Origin: Dimorphilus gyrociliatus
Taxonomy: Eukaryota; Annelida; Polychaeta; Dinophilidae
NCBI GenBank assembly: GCA_904063045.1
Contig: CAJFCJ010000004.1
Location: 1,915,713 to 1,979,712, forward strand
Length of the DNA: 64,000 nt
Reading direction: 5' to 3'
In this document: piece after piece, positions 26,036-38,486 of the stretch
Position numbering within the stretch: position 1 is the stretch's first letter
Layout of the letters: each line of letters begins with the position of its first letter
The notes under the pieces: model-generated
Database searches by the model: none
What the model was told of the DNA's origin: nothing
What the model saw: only the letters and a program-made list of their open reading frames with translations
Position numbers and translations under genes: made by a program

Positions 26036-29000
26036 CTATTTACCCACATTATGTGGCCAATCACAAACGTTGATTGCTGGATTAAAAACTGTACCAGGCC
26101 CACAGCTCATTACAAAACATCTTGGAGGGATGTGAGGAGGATTACCAGGTGCACATTGACAAAACTTAGCTGCTTCAACATGCTCATGGTAAAACTTGCC
26201 ATTAGATATATTTTCAGGAGTACAAGGATTAACAGCAGCACAATCACACTTTCCACCTAAAAAAGAAAAAATCAAACTGTTCCACAACACACCATAAAAG
26301 TCAACACTTACTCTCTTCACATGTAGGTCCAGTATGAGTTGGTGGACATAAGCATTCGAATTCGTTTCCTTGATTAATACAAGTTCCGCCGTTTGCACAT
26401 GGACTGGAATCACAGGGCTTCACTTCTGTAAAATATAAAACAAAGGTTGCACATTTGAATATCTTAGTTAAAGGATTTACCTTCAGTACATTGTGGACCG
26501 GTGTGTGTTGGTGGACATAAACATTGGAATTCGTTTCCTTGATTAATACAAGTTCCTCCATTTGCACATGGGTTGGAATCACATGGTTTTACTTCTGCAA
26601 ATTGACAAAAGCATTATATAATGCAGAAAAAATAAATCATACAGTACCTTCAGTACATTGAGGTCCAGTGTGTGTCGGTGGACATAAACATTCGAATTCG
26701 TTTCCCTGATTAATACAGGTTCCTCCATTTGCACATGGATTCGAATCACATGGCTTTACTTCTGCAAATTGAAAAAAAGAGAATGATGTTTATCAAAGAT
26801 GGGGCTAATAAATTTACCTTCTGTGCATTGTGGTCCAGTGTGTGTTGGTGGACATAAACATTGGAATTCGTTTCCTTGATTAATACAGGTTCCTCCATTT
26901 GCACAAGGATTGGAATCACATGGTTTGACTTCTACAAATTGACAAAAGCATCATAAAATGTAGAAAAAAATATCGTACTGTACCTTCAGTACATTGAGGT
27001 CCGGTGTGTGAAGGTGGACATAAACATTCAAATTCGTTTCCTTGGTTGATACACGTTCCTCCATTTGCACATGGACTGGAATCACAAGGCTTAACCTCTG
27101 CACAGTGAAAAATAGTTGTTTAAAATGTAGGTTTTAAAGACCAGTAGCATACCTTCGGTACACTGTGGACCGGTATGTGTTGGTGGGCATAAACATTCGA
27201 ATTCATTTCCTTGATTAATACAGGTTCCTCCATTTGCACAAGGATTGGAGTCACATGGTTTTACTTCTGCAAATTGAAAAAGAGAGAATGATATTTGTCA
27301 AAGAAGGAGCTAATGAATTTACCTTCTGTGCATTGTGGTCCGGTGTGTGTTGGTGGACATAAACACTCGAATTCGTTTCCTTGGTTAATACAAGTTCCTC
27401 CATTTGCACATGGACTGGAATCACAAGGCTTAACCTCTGCAATTTGACAATAGTATTATATAATGAAGAAAAAAAATATCGTACTGTACCTTCTGTACAC
27501 TGAGGCCCGGTGTGTGTTGGTGGACATAAACATTGGAATTCGTTTCCTTGATTAATACAGGTTCCTCCATTTGCACATGGACTGGAATCACAAGGCTTAA
27601 CCTCTGCACAGTGAAAAATAGTTGTTTAAAATATAGGTTATAAAGACCAGTAGCATACCTTCAGTACACTGTGGACCGGTATGTGTTGGTGGACATAAAC
27701 ATTGGAATTCGTTTCCTTGGTTAATACAAGTTCCTCCATTTGCACATGGACTGGAATCACAAGGCTTAACCTCTGCACAGTGAAAAATAGTTATTTAAAA
27801 TACAGGTTATAAAGACCAGTAGCATACCTTCAGTACACTGTGGACCAGTATGTGTTGGTGGACATAAACATTCGAATTCGTTTCCCTGATTAATACAGGT
27901 TCCTCCATTTGCACAAGGACTGGAGTCACATGGTTTTACTTCTGCAAATTGAAAAAGAGGGAATGATATTTATCAAAGAAGGGGTAATGAATTTACCTTC
28001 TGTGCATTGTGGTCCGGTGTGTGTTGGTGGACATAAACACTCGAATTCGTTTCCTTGGTTAATACAAGTTCCTCCATTTGCACATGGACTGGAATCACAT
28101 GGCTTAACCTCTGCACATTGAAAAATAGTTGTTTAAAATATAGGTTATAAAGACCAGTAGCATACCTTCAGTACACTGTGGACCGGTATGTGTTGGTGGA
28201 CATAAACATTCGAATTCGTTTCCTTGATTAATACAGGTTCCTCCATTTGCACATGGACTGGAATCACAAGGCTTAACCTCTGCACAGTGAAAAATAGTTG
28301 TTTAAAATATAGGTTATAAAGACCAGTAGCATACCTTCAGTACACTGTGGACCGGTATGTGTTGGTGGACATAAACATTGGAATTCGTTTCCTTGGTTAA
28401 TACAAGTTCCTCCATTTGCACATGGGTTAGAATCACAAGGCTTAACCTCTGTACATTGAAAAATAGTTATTTAAAATACAGGTTATAAAGACCAGTAGCA
28501 TACCTTCAGTACACTGTGGACCGGTATGTGTTGGTGGACATAAACATTCGAATTCGTTTCCTTGATTAATACAGGTTCCTCCATTTGCACATGGACTGGA
28601 ATCACAAGGCTTAACCTCTGCACAGTGAAATATAGTTGTTTAAAATATAGGTTATAAAGACCAGTAGCATACCGTCAGTACACTGTGGACCGGTATGTGT
28701 TGGTGGACATAAACATTCGAATTCGTTTCCTTGATTAATACAGGTTCCTCCATTTGCACAAGGATCCGAATCACATGGTTTTACTTCTGCAAATTGAAAA
28801 AGAGGGAATGATATTTATCAAAGAAGGGGCTAATGAATTTACCTTCTGTGCATTGTGGTCCGGTGTGTGTTGGTGGACATAAACATTCGAATTCGTTTCC
28901 TTGATTGACACAGGTTCCTCCATTTGCACATGGGTTGGAGTCACATGGTTTTACTTCTATTAAATTAAAAAATAACCTTTTTTGACGGAAGATAAGAAAA

Positions 29001-32000
29001 ATTAGCGATTTACCTTCTGTACATTGTGGCCCAGTGTGTGAAGGTGGACATAAACATTGGAATTCGTTTCCTTGATTAATACAAGTTCCTCCATTTGCAC
29101 ATGGACTGGAATCACATGGTTTTACTTCTGCAAATTGACAATAGCATTATATAATGCAGATAAAAGATATCGTATTGTACCTTCAGTACATTGAGGTCCA
29201 GTGTGTGTCGGTGGACATAAACATTGGAATTCGTTTCCTTGATTAATACATGTTCCTCCATTTGCACATGGATTCGAATCACATGGTTTTACTTCTGCAA
29301 ATTGAAAAAGAGAGATTGATACTTATCAAGGATGGGGTAATAAATTTACCTTCTGTACATTGTGGTCCAGTGTGTGTTGGTGGACATAAACATTGAAATT
29401 CGTTTCCTTGATTAATACAGGTTCCTCCATTCGCACATGGGTTGGAATCGCATGGTTTTATTTCTGGAAAAGTGAAATATTTTTAAATGTATCAATTTGA
29501 TTTCTTTTTATCTTACCGTTTTCGCAGTTTAGACCATTAAAATTGGGGAGACAAGTGCATACATAGTGGTCTGTTCCATCAGGTGTGCAAGTACCCCCGT
29601 TTTGACAAGGGGTCGATTCACAAGCGTCGGTTTCACCAGGAATTATATCAATTATAATACCTCCTACGTTTTGAGTACCAGCTTTCAAATTACAGAATAT
29701 TTTACCACTCAATAAATGTGCATCATGTCGTGGAACGTATAAAACGGCTGGTGATCCTGGTTGTACAGTAACTGAGTCTTTGTAATATGCTCGATTAGGA
29801 AATATATCTTTTGCTGTAGTGTATACAACTGAGCCAGATTGAACAGAGATCTAAATACATTAGAAGTTTAGTGAAATATATGTAAAAAGTTAAAGGTTTA
29901 CCCTTATTCTGGCTCCCTTTGAAGGTATTTCAACTTTGCAGTTTTGGGACTCTTTGGCAGGTAAGTTAGGAATTTGTGTTTTTCCTTTTTTGAATGTTAC
30001 AGGTGCTGAATGTTGAAAAATGTTTATAGTAATTCAGTGATAAATTTTCGATTAAAAAAATTTACAATTGCAAATGGACTTAGTGATTGAGCTATCAGCA
30101 AGTGCTAGTTCGTGAAGGTCTTTCATAAGATGCTTATAGCTGCAAGTGGGTCTAGATGCAACTGCTATTAACTCTGCCACATCGTATAGCTTTTTAGCTC
30201 CAACGGCTATCAATGTTATATCAGCTCTATGGGCTCTTGGTGCGGCTAAGAAAGTCTTCCAAGGATACTTCGATTTACCGGCAGTTAAGATAATAGCCAC
30301 TCGAGGGTTAATTGCCTTATTTCTAGCTCCTTTATCAGATCTGTTTATTTAATATGTTTTTTCAATTAATTAGCTAGTCTTCTTTTCGTATTGTGTAAAT
30401 TACCTAAACATGTCGTCCACGATCGAGTGTAGACCGGCATACAAATTTCTATATCCTTTAATAGGATGGATGGACCTAATATGATCAATAACTTCGGCTT
30501 TTGTTGTGTATGAGTTCAAATAGAATTCTGGGTGAGCCCAAGTAGAAAATTGCAATAAACCGACTCTGGTGTTTTCAGAGCCAATATTAAGGTTTTCAAC
30601 GACTTCTTCTGCAAAAGTTAATGAATTGAGGAAGTATTTATCGCTTATAGTTCCATCTAGAACGAAAACGACATCCAACGCTTTGTTGTTGCAAGCTATT
30701 AAAAAAATGATCAATTTAGTGAGATAGAATATTCTCTCTTGGTCTTTCTACAAACATGGTTCGATCTTGGCCGCTTGAGTTGCAAAGTAGTATGGTATTC
30801 CAGCAATTCTATAGTATCGATGCCAATAGTAGGCCTGACCGTCAATGTCTCTGGGTATTTCTTTATTGACACCGGAGAGGATAATTGCTGCAGCAATACC
30901 AGAATATAAAGGTTTGTCCAAATCTCTAAACGTAACGGTCATCCATGGAATATGAAAATTCGCAAGGATAGCAGCTCTCAAAGCTAAATTCTTTTCAATA
31001 ATTTTGAAAGTATTGTGATAACCAATTAGTCCAACCTGTTTTTTTATAAATATTGATGTATTAATATACGGTACTATAAAGAGTATTAATAAAACAAAGG
31101 ATAGACGACAGATGGCGTATAAAGTTTTGCTTATAACCTAGATAATGTAAGTTGACTATCGTCCCATCGTACGATAGATAATACAATTTTAATTATTGAT
31201 TAAACCTTGAAAATATGAGATGTTTATGCAATAAAATGTAATAAATACTTAAAAATCGAAAGAGCTAAATTGAAAAAATGATAGAAAGTGCTAATCCGAA
31301 TAAAGGATAGATAGAGTAAAGAGGCAAAAGTATTTAAGTGTTTTTTTTTTTTTTTCACGGTGTTGTTAAAATAAACAATGAAAAAAACAAACCAGATATC
31401 AAATTATTGTTAAAAGTTTACTCTTTGCTTTTTCTTTCCAGATTTGTCTATTAAGTCTTTTAGTGATTATTTACTCGAGTCACTTTGCTTTACTTATAGA
31501 TAATTTATGTTTTTCACTAAAGAATAGTAAATAAAATATCAGTTAAATATTTCCCTTTTACCATTTTGGATTTCCTTGTAAATGATGTATTCAAATTTTT
31601 ATTGACAATAGTCATTTTTATAAAAATAGACTAGTTATAATGTTATGTTAATATCTAATTCGTTGTTGTTATTATTGATATTTTACTAGGAAATAGCTTG
31701 AAGCTTATAGCTAGCTCTCTGTTCGACAATAAATAGATTATTGTAGCATAAGTGCTTTAGTTATATTATTAATAATTAGTAATAAAATTTTTTCCCAATT
31801 ATAAAAAAGGTGTAAAAGAGAAGATAGATAAAAAATATCATAATTTCATTATTTTAAAGATGTCTAAGCTGATCTAAGACTGTCAAATTCACTTTTTATG
31901 GGTTTTTAATGAACTATTTTGTTCTCTTTTCCATTTCATTCGTCGATTTTGATACCATGTTTTTACCTATAAACATAGCTTGATTATTATTTTAGGCTAT

Positions 32001-33168
32001 TATTTTAATATATTCGTATTTACTTGAATTTGAGAAAGACCAAGGCGCTCTGAGAGGACAATTCTTTCGCTATTTGATAAGTAGCGGCTAGTTTCAAATG
32101 CTTTTTCCAAACCTAATATCTGTTGTAATATTATCTCCAAATGTACGAATCTATAATTCATAAAGAGATATTTTACCTGTAACTCTGTAAAAACAGTCCT
32201 GGATCTTCGACACTTTTTTAAATCCTCTATCTGATAACTTTTTGATCCAAAGTATACTGGTAATGGAACCGGAATTACAAAAGGATTAAAGGTTTTTATC
32301 GGGCTAAGTTCCGTTTTAAGCTTGAGTTTATATTCATTAGATGAGTATGAACCATGATGATTAGAATCTGATGGTATTGGTAGACGAATATTGTCAAATG
32401 ATTCGATAGAAGAACTTTTCCACATTTTCTTATTGTTTTCACTATTGACATCCATTTGTTCCTTTGTTTCTTCCACATTAGCATCTCTTAAAATATCATC
32501 GATTCTAAATGATTTTTTCATCCTACACAACCTCTCTTTCCGATAGTAATTGGAAAAATAAAAATGTACGAGTTTCTAAACTACGAAATTGTTTATAAAA
32601 CGGCGTTAAATAAACCCTAATTAGAGGCTAATCAAAACATTTTAAAAGACATCAAACAGCGCCGATTATTTACGGTCGAATTGATTTCAAGCTGAGATTG
32701 TTAATTGGATAGCCGTGTGCTTCTTTTTTAAATAGGGTTATTTTTCAAGAGGATATATTCATTAATAAATAATTATCTTTTTACTCGTTTGTTTACGAAC
32801 ACCAAAGAAAGAAAAGAAGCATACACGTGTCCTTTATAGGGAACATTATACTAAATTTTCTACTAACAAAGGTCGTCTTGTCAAAATAATTAATAATGCT
32901 AAAAACTTACTTTCCATATGCCTCCTCTGGGCACGAGAAACCTCAAATTGTTACCATCTTTCGATTCAACGTAAGCTAATCTTCTCAAGAAGAGTTTAAA
33001 GTCGGGAAATATACAAGAGGCGTCTATTTTGGCTACAACTGCTTCGACAACTTCCGCTCCCTTTGCCTTAGGAGTATATATAAGATGTTCATCGGCAACA
33101 ATAGCTACCGGTATAAAGCTTATTGCTAAAAACAAAATCAACTTCATGCCACCAGTTAAAGGTGTCAA
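26036..33168 (-). CDS. secreted lysozyme-like / VWA / multi-EGF / chitin-binding protein
   Basis: The first exon (33168 to about 32915) encodes a signal peptide ([18 protein letters not shown]) and the start of a domain with [12 protein letters not shown] and RGGIWK, which continues after a 1.9 kb intron (acceptor near 31039) as [11 protein letters not shown] and [20 protein letters not shown] infer a lysozyme-like fold. Next comes a VWA domain over two exons ([29 protein letters not shown]), a linker exon, a beta-rich exon with one divergent EGF ([12 protein letters not shown]), then 19 near-identical phase 1-1 EGF exons, and a final exon with a CBM14-type chitin-binding domain ([20 protein letters not shown]). 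The stop is at 26036-26038. The architecture suggests an extracellular matrix, cuticle or tube component. The VWA metal site looks degraded (DGTIS, LTAGKS). Confidence 0.85.
26305..29465 (-). repeat. tandem array of 19 EGF exon-intron units, about 169 bp each
   Basis: Each unit holds a 117 bp exon and a short intron of about 50 bp. The consensus EGF is [20 protein letters not shown] followed by [14 protein letters not shown]. Exons start at 1-169 bp steps, near 26309, 26480, 26647, 26818, 26985, 27151, 27321, 27488, 27657, 27827, 27996, 28165, 28334, 28502, 28671, 28841, 29012, 29179 and 29348. All are class 1-1 (symmetric), so whole units can be gained or lost without frame change. Introns fall into three repeated types plus three unique ones. 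The outermost units are the most diverged. Confidence 0.93.
31110..31117 (+). promoter_or_regulatory. CTCF-like core AGATGGCG
   Basis: Lies in the large intron of the EGF gene, between the nested BARX gene and the second host exon. Binding is inferred only. Confidence 0.25.
31889..32530 (-). CDS. BARX: BARX-type homeobox transcription factor, nested in an intron
   Basis: Three exons: 32178-32530, 32024-32119 and 31889-31966, all phase 0 with GT-AG introns. The N-terminus carries an eh1-like Groucho-binding motif (SFRIDDIL, pattern FxIxxIL). The homeodomain begins [11 protein letters not shown], continues [19 protein letters not shown] and [11 protein letters not shown], and ends [15 protein letters not shown]. 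The Tyr in [12 protein letters not shown] is typical of BARX; BSX and BarH usually have Phe there. The protein stops soon after the homeodomain (about 168 residues, shorter than vertebrate BARX). Starts at 32530 (MCRMKK) or 32521 are possible. It lies wholly inside the first large intron of the secreted EGF protein gene and on the same strand. Confidence 0.9.
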
Positions 33169-33812
33169 GACCGACTGAAGAAATCAGGCTGGACGACCAC
33201 AAAAGTAATCATGATAAGAAGAGTAAGCGATTAAACTTGAGTTAACAAGATAAGAAATTTATGCGTGGGTTACGACTCATTGGAATGTTATATAACTTTA
33301 TTGCTAATCAAAATTATCATTTGAGAGTCGTTTTTATGATAAAGTAGATAGCTTATGAAGCAAAATTCTTTACAATTTTTAGTAAGCCTATATTTAATCT
33401 ATTTTATATTTCAAATTCATACAATAAATAATATAGTTACATAATTTGTCATAAAATTGATATTTAACCGCTTATACATTAATGTTTTAATAGGGTCTTA
33501 TAAAATGTTAACGTCCTCAATGTTGAACTGACACTCACAATTAATACAATTTAACAATTTATAGGCTGTTGAACGAATATCAATTCGTTTTATGCCATTT
33601 ACATGAATTTAACCATAAGTAAAATATGAAAACATATGGCAATCAAGAAATATTTAATATTCATTATTCAATTTGCCTGAATAGTGTCTAATTAAAAACT
33701 GAAAACTTAAAAGCATAGTCATTATAAGACGCTTTTATGATGCGTTGAAATATTAATCAACTTAAAACATTACTTAAGTTTATGAATAATTAAGGGAAAA
33801 GGCAGCAACACA

Positions 33813-35556
33813 TTGCATTTTCATTTTAATATCGTAAGGATAGGAGGAAGAGGCAATATGGTAGACAACCCTAACTTTCGAGTGAGAGAAGCATTCGCTG
33901 AAGATCGTTTAGAATCAAATATAAAAAGTTCAGGTATAAAGAAAATTGAAGGATGCTCGGGATGCAAGAAATGCGTATCTTTTGTTTGTTGTCACAAGAA
34001 CGAAATATTGTGCAATAATAAGGAGGCATTAATCTCAAAAAATTTTTCCTTCCTATTAAACCTTTCACAAATTGGAGGTTTATACTTTCCTGGTATCTAC
34101 GTTCGAGATAGCAAAGATAAAATCAAGCTTAAATGGACACTGTCAAGGATTTATTGTTATACTATATCCGCAATTATATTCTTGTGTTGCTTCAAAGTAT
34201 GGTTACTTTTTGGATTGATTGATGGTAATTTCAATATATATCAAATTATGACCATCCTAACTATATCATGGTATACATTGATTGTTACGGAAAATATAAG
34301 TATAGTTAGGGGATTTACGTTGTATAGAGGATTTTCCAAATTTTGTTATGTTTGGAAAGAAATATTTGATAACAGTGCAGAATGTCCACATTATCTAAAA
34401 GAGTTTCAAAATATTAAACGTATGGATAAAATTATAACAGTAATCTGTATCTTAGGATTCGTTATAAATACATGTTTCGTGGGTTATCAAACATATTTAA
34501 CAAATTCAATGGATATGTTAGCGTATCCTTTTAAAGTATCCAATTTATCGAAATCATTAACCTTCACTATAGTATTTTTTGGTGGAATTTCCTGGGTTAT
34601 ACCAATTGGATTCCATTTTATTATTTGTTATATTGTTTACAAGTCATTTGTTATAATAAATGAACAAACGAAAGATTCAATCAAACATGAGTTAGCTGAA
34701 AACTTTGCCACAACATTGGAAGTACTTAGGCAAAGGTACGAGAAATGTTGTGATCTCGTTGAAGCAGCCGACTCGATGATCTGTTTATTGAATGCAACTA
34801 GTTTTGTATCTAACATTTTAAACTCGTGTATAACGTTATACATTATGATTTACGACAAAACTGTTATATCAACGAGTACTATAGCAAGACTCGGTTTATA
34901 CTTCTGGCTAATTACAGCTTTGGGAACACTAATAATTATGTCAGTATCAGCAGCAATTGTTCATGAATCCGTAAGTTTTTAATCAGATAAAGTCAATTTT
35001 TACAATTCAATTTTATTATACTTGAAATATTTTCTTTTAACATAATTACGAAATAACAAAAATATAAAATAACCTTCTATTGACCTTAATATCTGGTTGT
35101 CATATCTCTGTTTTTTTGCGTCGTCTTCATTTAAAAAACAAGGCTCACGAATTGACATTTATATTAAGAGATATCAACTTGAATAAACTTGATATTCAAT
35201 CCCATATGAATGTAAGTTATCAGTGTTTTATTATAATACTGAAAAAGAAAAGCCTTAATATTAAAAATCAACATTCTTTTCAACAGTTATCTTTCTTTAT
35301 GCATAAATTAAATGGAACAAAGATTGGACTGACGGCTTTTAAACTATTCATTATAGATAAAGAAACGATAATGACGGTAAGTTCAAAGAAAAACTGCTTT
35401 TATAGAAAACTTAAGGATAATTTGTATACAATAATATTTTCTCTATTGATTTAGATATTTGGCGCGATGATGACATATTTTGTTGTTTTAATTCAATTTA
35501 AACCAACTACTACAAAAACATGTGTATTTAACGGCACATCAATACTAATTAATTAG
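33813..35556 (+). CDS. gustatory-receptor-like (GRL) seven-transmembrane protein
   Basis: Four exons, 33813-34970, 35143-35211, 35287-35376 and 35455-35556, with all junctions phase 0 and GTAAGT donors at the first three. The product is about 472 residues, with a long N-terminal cytoplasmic-type region rich in Cys (CSGCKKC) and about seven hydrophobic segments. The last exon ends MMTYFVVLIQF, which matches the TYhhhhhQF signature in TM7 of insect gustatory receptors and GRLs. Small phase-0 C-terminal exons are also typical of this family. GRLs have the inverted 7TM topology of insect chemoreceptors and form ligand-gated channels in insects. Ligand unknown. A second ATG at 33858 is an alternative start. 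It is divergent from the EGF gene, with heads about 645 bp apart. Confidence 0.88.
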
Positions 35557-35809
35557 TTTCTTCTTTTACTCTTTTCTTAACTTTTATTGAAGCCAATAAA
35601 AGAAAATTTAATAAAAAAAATAAATAAATAAGAGGGAGAATTACAATTGTTATTGATATTATTGTTTACGAGCTCAGTTTCTTGTACTATAATTCTATAG
35701 ATAAGTTAAAAACATTGAGAAACAGTTAAAGGAATAATGGTTGTACTCAGAATAGAAGGAGTAGATTTTGTGAGGGACAACAAACTATAGCACCTTTCTT
35801 TATCGACTT

Positions 35810-37930
35810 TCAACTTGGTCTTGGAAATGTAAGGCTAAGAGAAGCTATGATTAGGACAAAGTATAATATAAAAAAGAATCTGTCCAGCATAGTAGCTATC
35901 CTCTGCCAAGCTTTCTTAGCTTCCTGTGTCATATTATTGGCTATAATTTTTTCACTTTCTTTTGATTCCATTTGCGCCAGCATCCTTTTTAAGTCTGCTA
36001 TTTGTTTTTCAAAATCGGACAGATGTCGCTTTGAATCGCATGTATACATTCTTCTTTCGCTATATGATCCATGTAATTCAAAAGTACTATCTATCGATTC
36101 CAATTCTATTTCGACGTTCTCATCACAGATTTCAGTATTTCTCTCTTTCCTATAGCGTCGCTTGTCCAATTTATGTTTTTTGCACAATAAGCAAACTATA
36201 CAATTTAAGCTAATCTACAATAAAGAAAAAAATGAAACATTTTATCATCTTTTGCAATCAAAATAAAGATTATATAGAGAGGAAATACTTAATTAACTTC
36301 TATAAAGTCTACATAAAACTTTGCAGTAAGTCTAATAGAATTAATATTGTTTAACTTACCGCATTTAGCCACTTTGGTGGCTTTTTACCATCGGCTCCAC
36401 CTCTATAAATGTTTACAACTAGAGAAGATAGAACAATGGCCAACATGATTATAACAACATTAAAGCAATAGTATAAGCCTATTAGTAAGATAAATATCAT
36501 TAGTTGGACAGTTATAAATAAATTAAGCGGAGTAAAGTATACCCAATTTAGGAATAGAACCAGCAGTCGGGGGAGCAGCCTCCACTAAAATGAGCAACAA
36601 AACCATAAAACTTGCAAATATACTCATCGCTGTAAGGTAATTTTCAATTATTAATTTGATATAACTTTGAGAAAATATTAGTTTAGTAAAAATTAATAAC
36701 CTAACGAAGTTCTATCAGGTCTATCAGGAGGAAGCCAAAAGACAACTAATGTTAAACATGCCAAAAAGATGCATGGAAGTGTTAATATATAGGTAGAAAA
36801 GACTATTCGTCTTTTCATGTTTAAATAGAAAACTACAATGGAAAATTTTTTTGTTTTCTCATTTCCTTTAACCTCTTTTTCTGCGTGAACTTCGTAAATA
36901 TCCCATACTGAGCCTTCCTTAAAGTCTGACTGATAAGTACTAAGATCAATACCCTCTTTAGTCATCATTTTCAAATCTATTTGATCATTTGTATAAGTCC
37001 AAGATCCAAACCACATATGGCAACTCTGATTGTCAAAAGGGAAATTGGTGACATCAACACTACAGGATGACTTGAAAACTGTATGTGGATACCACATAAC
37101 TCTACCATTATAGTTAATAACTGCCAAAGCATCTCTAGCAACAGTTTCAACACTTGCTCTAGTGACAAAGTAAATCACAAATTGAAAAGTAAATATTCGC
37201 AAGTAAGCTACTTACGTATTATATAGCATAATATCAGGTATCCATATTAAGTCGGCCGATAATCGAATAGTAATTATTCCATCATAATCCTTTGGATCCC
37301 ATCTTAAATATTCATCTTTCCAAGCCTTTAATATTTTAAATATGGCTCATTGATAATATTATCACTGTTAGTGTCTAAAAGAATGTAGTTAAAACTTACG
37401 TATCTTGTCCACATGCTCATTGTAAGAATTTTATCCTTTTCATTTAAATCCATCTGAATTAATCCTAAAGAAAAAAGAACGACGGAAACTGTTGACATAT
37501 TTCTGACGGGTCTTCCCAATTTACCATATTTGTTATATTCGCTAAGAAGATTTGAAAGCAATCTTTTCTCAGCCGAGATGTGAGAACTAGTTAAATATAA
37601 TTTATACAATTTATTTTCTAGTAAATGAGAGATTAATGTTTTTTCTTTAACATTTATTCAACTGTAGCGATAAAAGCGTTTACTATATAATAATATACTA
37701 AACATTTAAAAATTGATTTATAGTTATAGGTATAGTTCGAAATAGAGCTAATACCGCAATAAATATATTGATGTATATATATATATATATATATGTATAA
37801 ATAGATAAATCGTTTCCCACCTATTCATGATATTTTCCATCTGAGCGGTTTCGCTTAAGTAAAAGACATGTAGATAGTTTACAAAGAGAAGATATACACT
37901 TAAAAACTCTGAAAACTTAGTGAGAGTCAT
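35810..37930 (-). CDS. nicotinic-like cys-loop receptor subunit 1
   Basis: Seven exons: 37821-37930 (signal peptide), 37400-37586, 37216-37325, 36701-37158, 36543-36629, 36360-36478 and 35810-36214, all phase-consistent. Landmarks: MSMWTRY, loop [11 protein letters not shown], cys-loop [15 protein letters not shown] (13 between Cys), loop B MWFGSWTY, four TM segments and a short M3-M4 loop with a helical stretch before M4. No vicinal Cys pair occurs in loop C, so it is a non-alpha type. M1-M2 reads [12 protein letters not shown] where typical subunits have SGEK. The M2 9' residue is Ala instead of Leu. The -1' acidic residue (Asp) and 20' Glu remain, so cation selectivity is plausible. The C-terminus is FPRPS. 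Confidence 0.92.
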
Positions 37931-38486
37931 TCTATAAGACAAAAACAATATAATAGTTTACTGTATAATGCTGCTATCTCCACTGATGTTGATAGTTTAT
38001 TTTACCCGATACTACACTAGAGGGGGTTGTATTTTATAATTAATAACTATTTTTATGAAGATTTTTTTAAATATATCACTTTTTCTCAATTAATTATTTT
38101 GTTTTGAATGAAAAGTGAAAAAACTAATATATGAACAATTGAATTATTTAATTAATTAAAGAAAAAATATGGAAAATATTGACAAAAAACGCACACAAAG
38201 TAGAAACAAAGTAACAATCACGAATTATAATTGAAAAAATACTATACTATAAACGTTTATTGTACACATTTATGCGGTTTGGGTATGCAAAATAGTATTC
38301 TTATTTATCGATTGATGATAATTTATCTATTCAATTGAATTTAAAATTTATATCAATTCAAGAATAATACAAAACAAGGCGCCAATATGCCGTGTATATA
38401 CAATATATATATATTTTTATATATCTTCTTTTTATGTATATAAAGTCAAAATTTTAAAAAAGAGTAACAAAATGACAATATAGATA

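Noticed and set aside
26305-29465. CRISPR-like or satellite array
   Set aside because: The regular 169 bp period comes from EGF-coding exons with conserved splice sites, not from spacers or non-coding satellite units.
30146-30352. Plus-strand 68-codon hydrophobic frame
   Set aside because: It is the antisense shadow of the second VWA exon, which is confirmed by splice phase and family motifs.
35847-36213. Plus-strand frames over the receptor subunit 1 tail exon
   Set aside because: They are shadows of the verified minus-strand C-terminal exon with M4.
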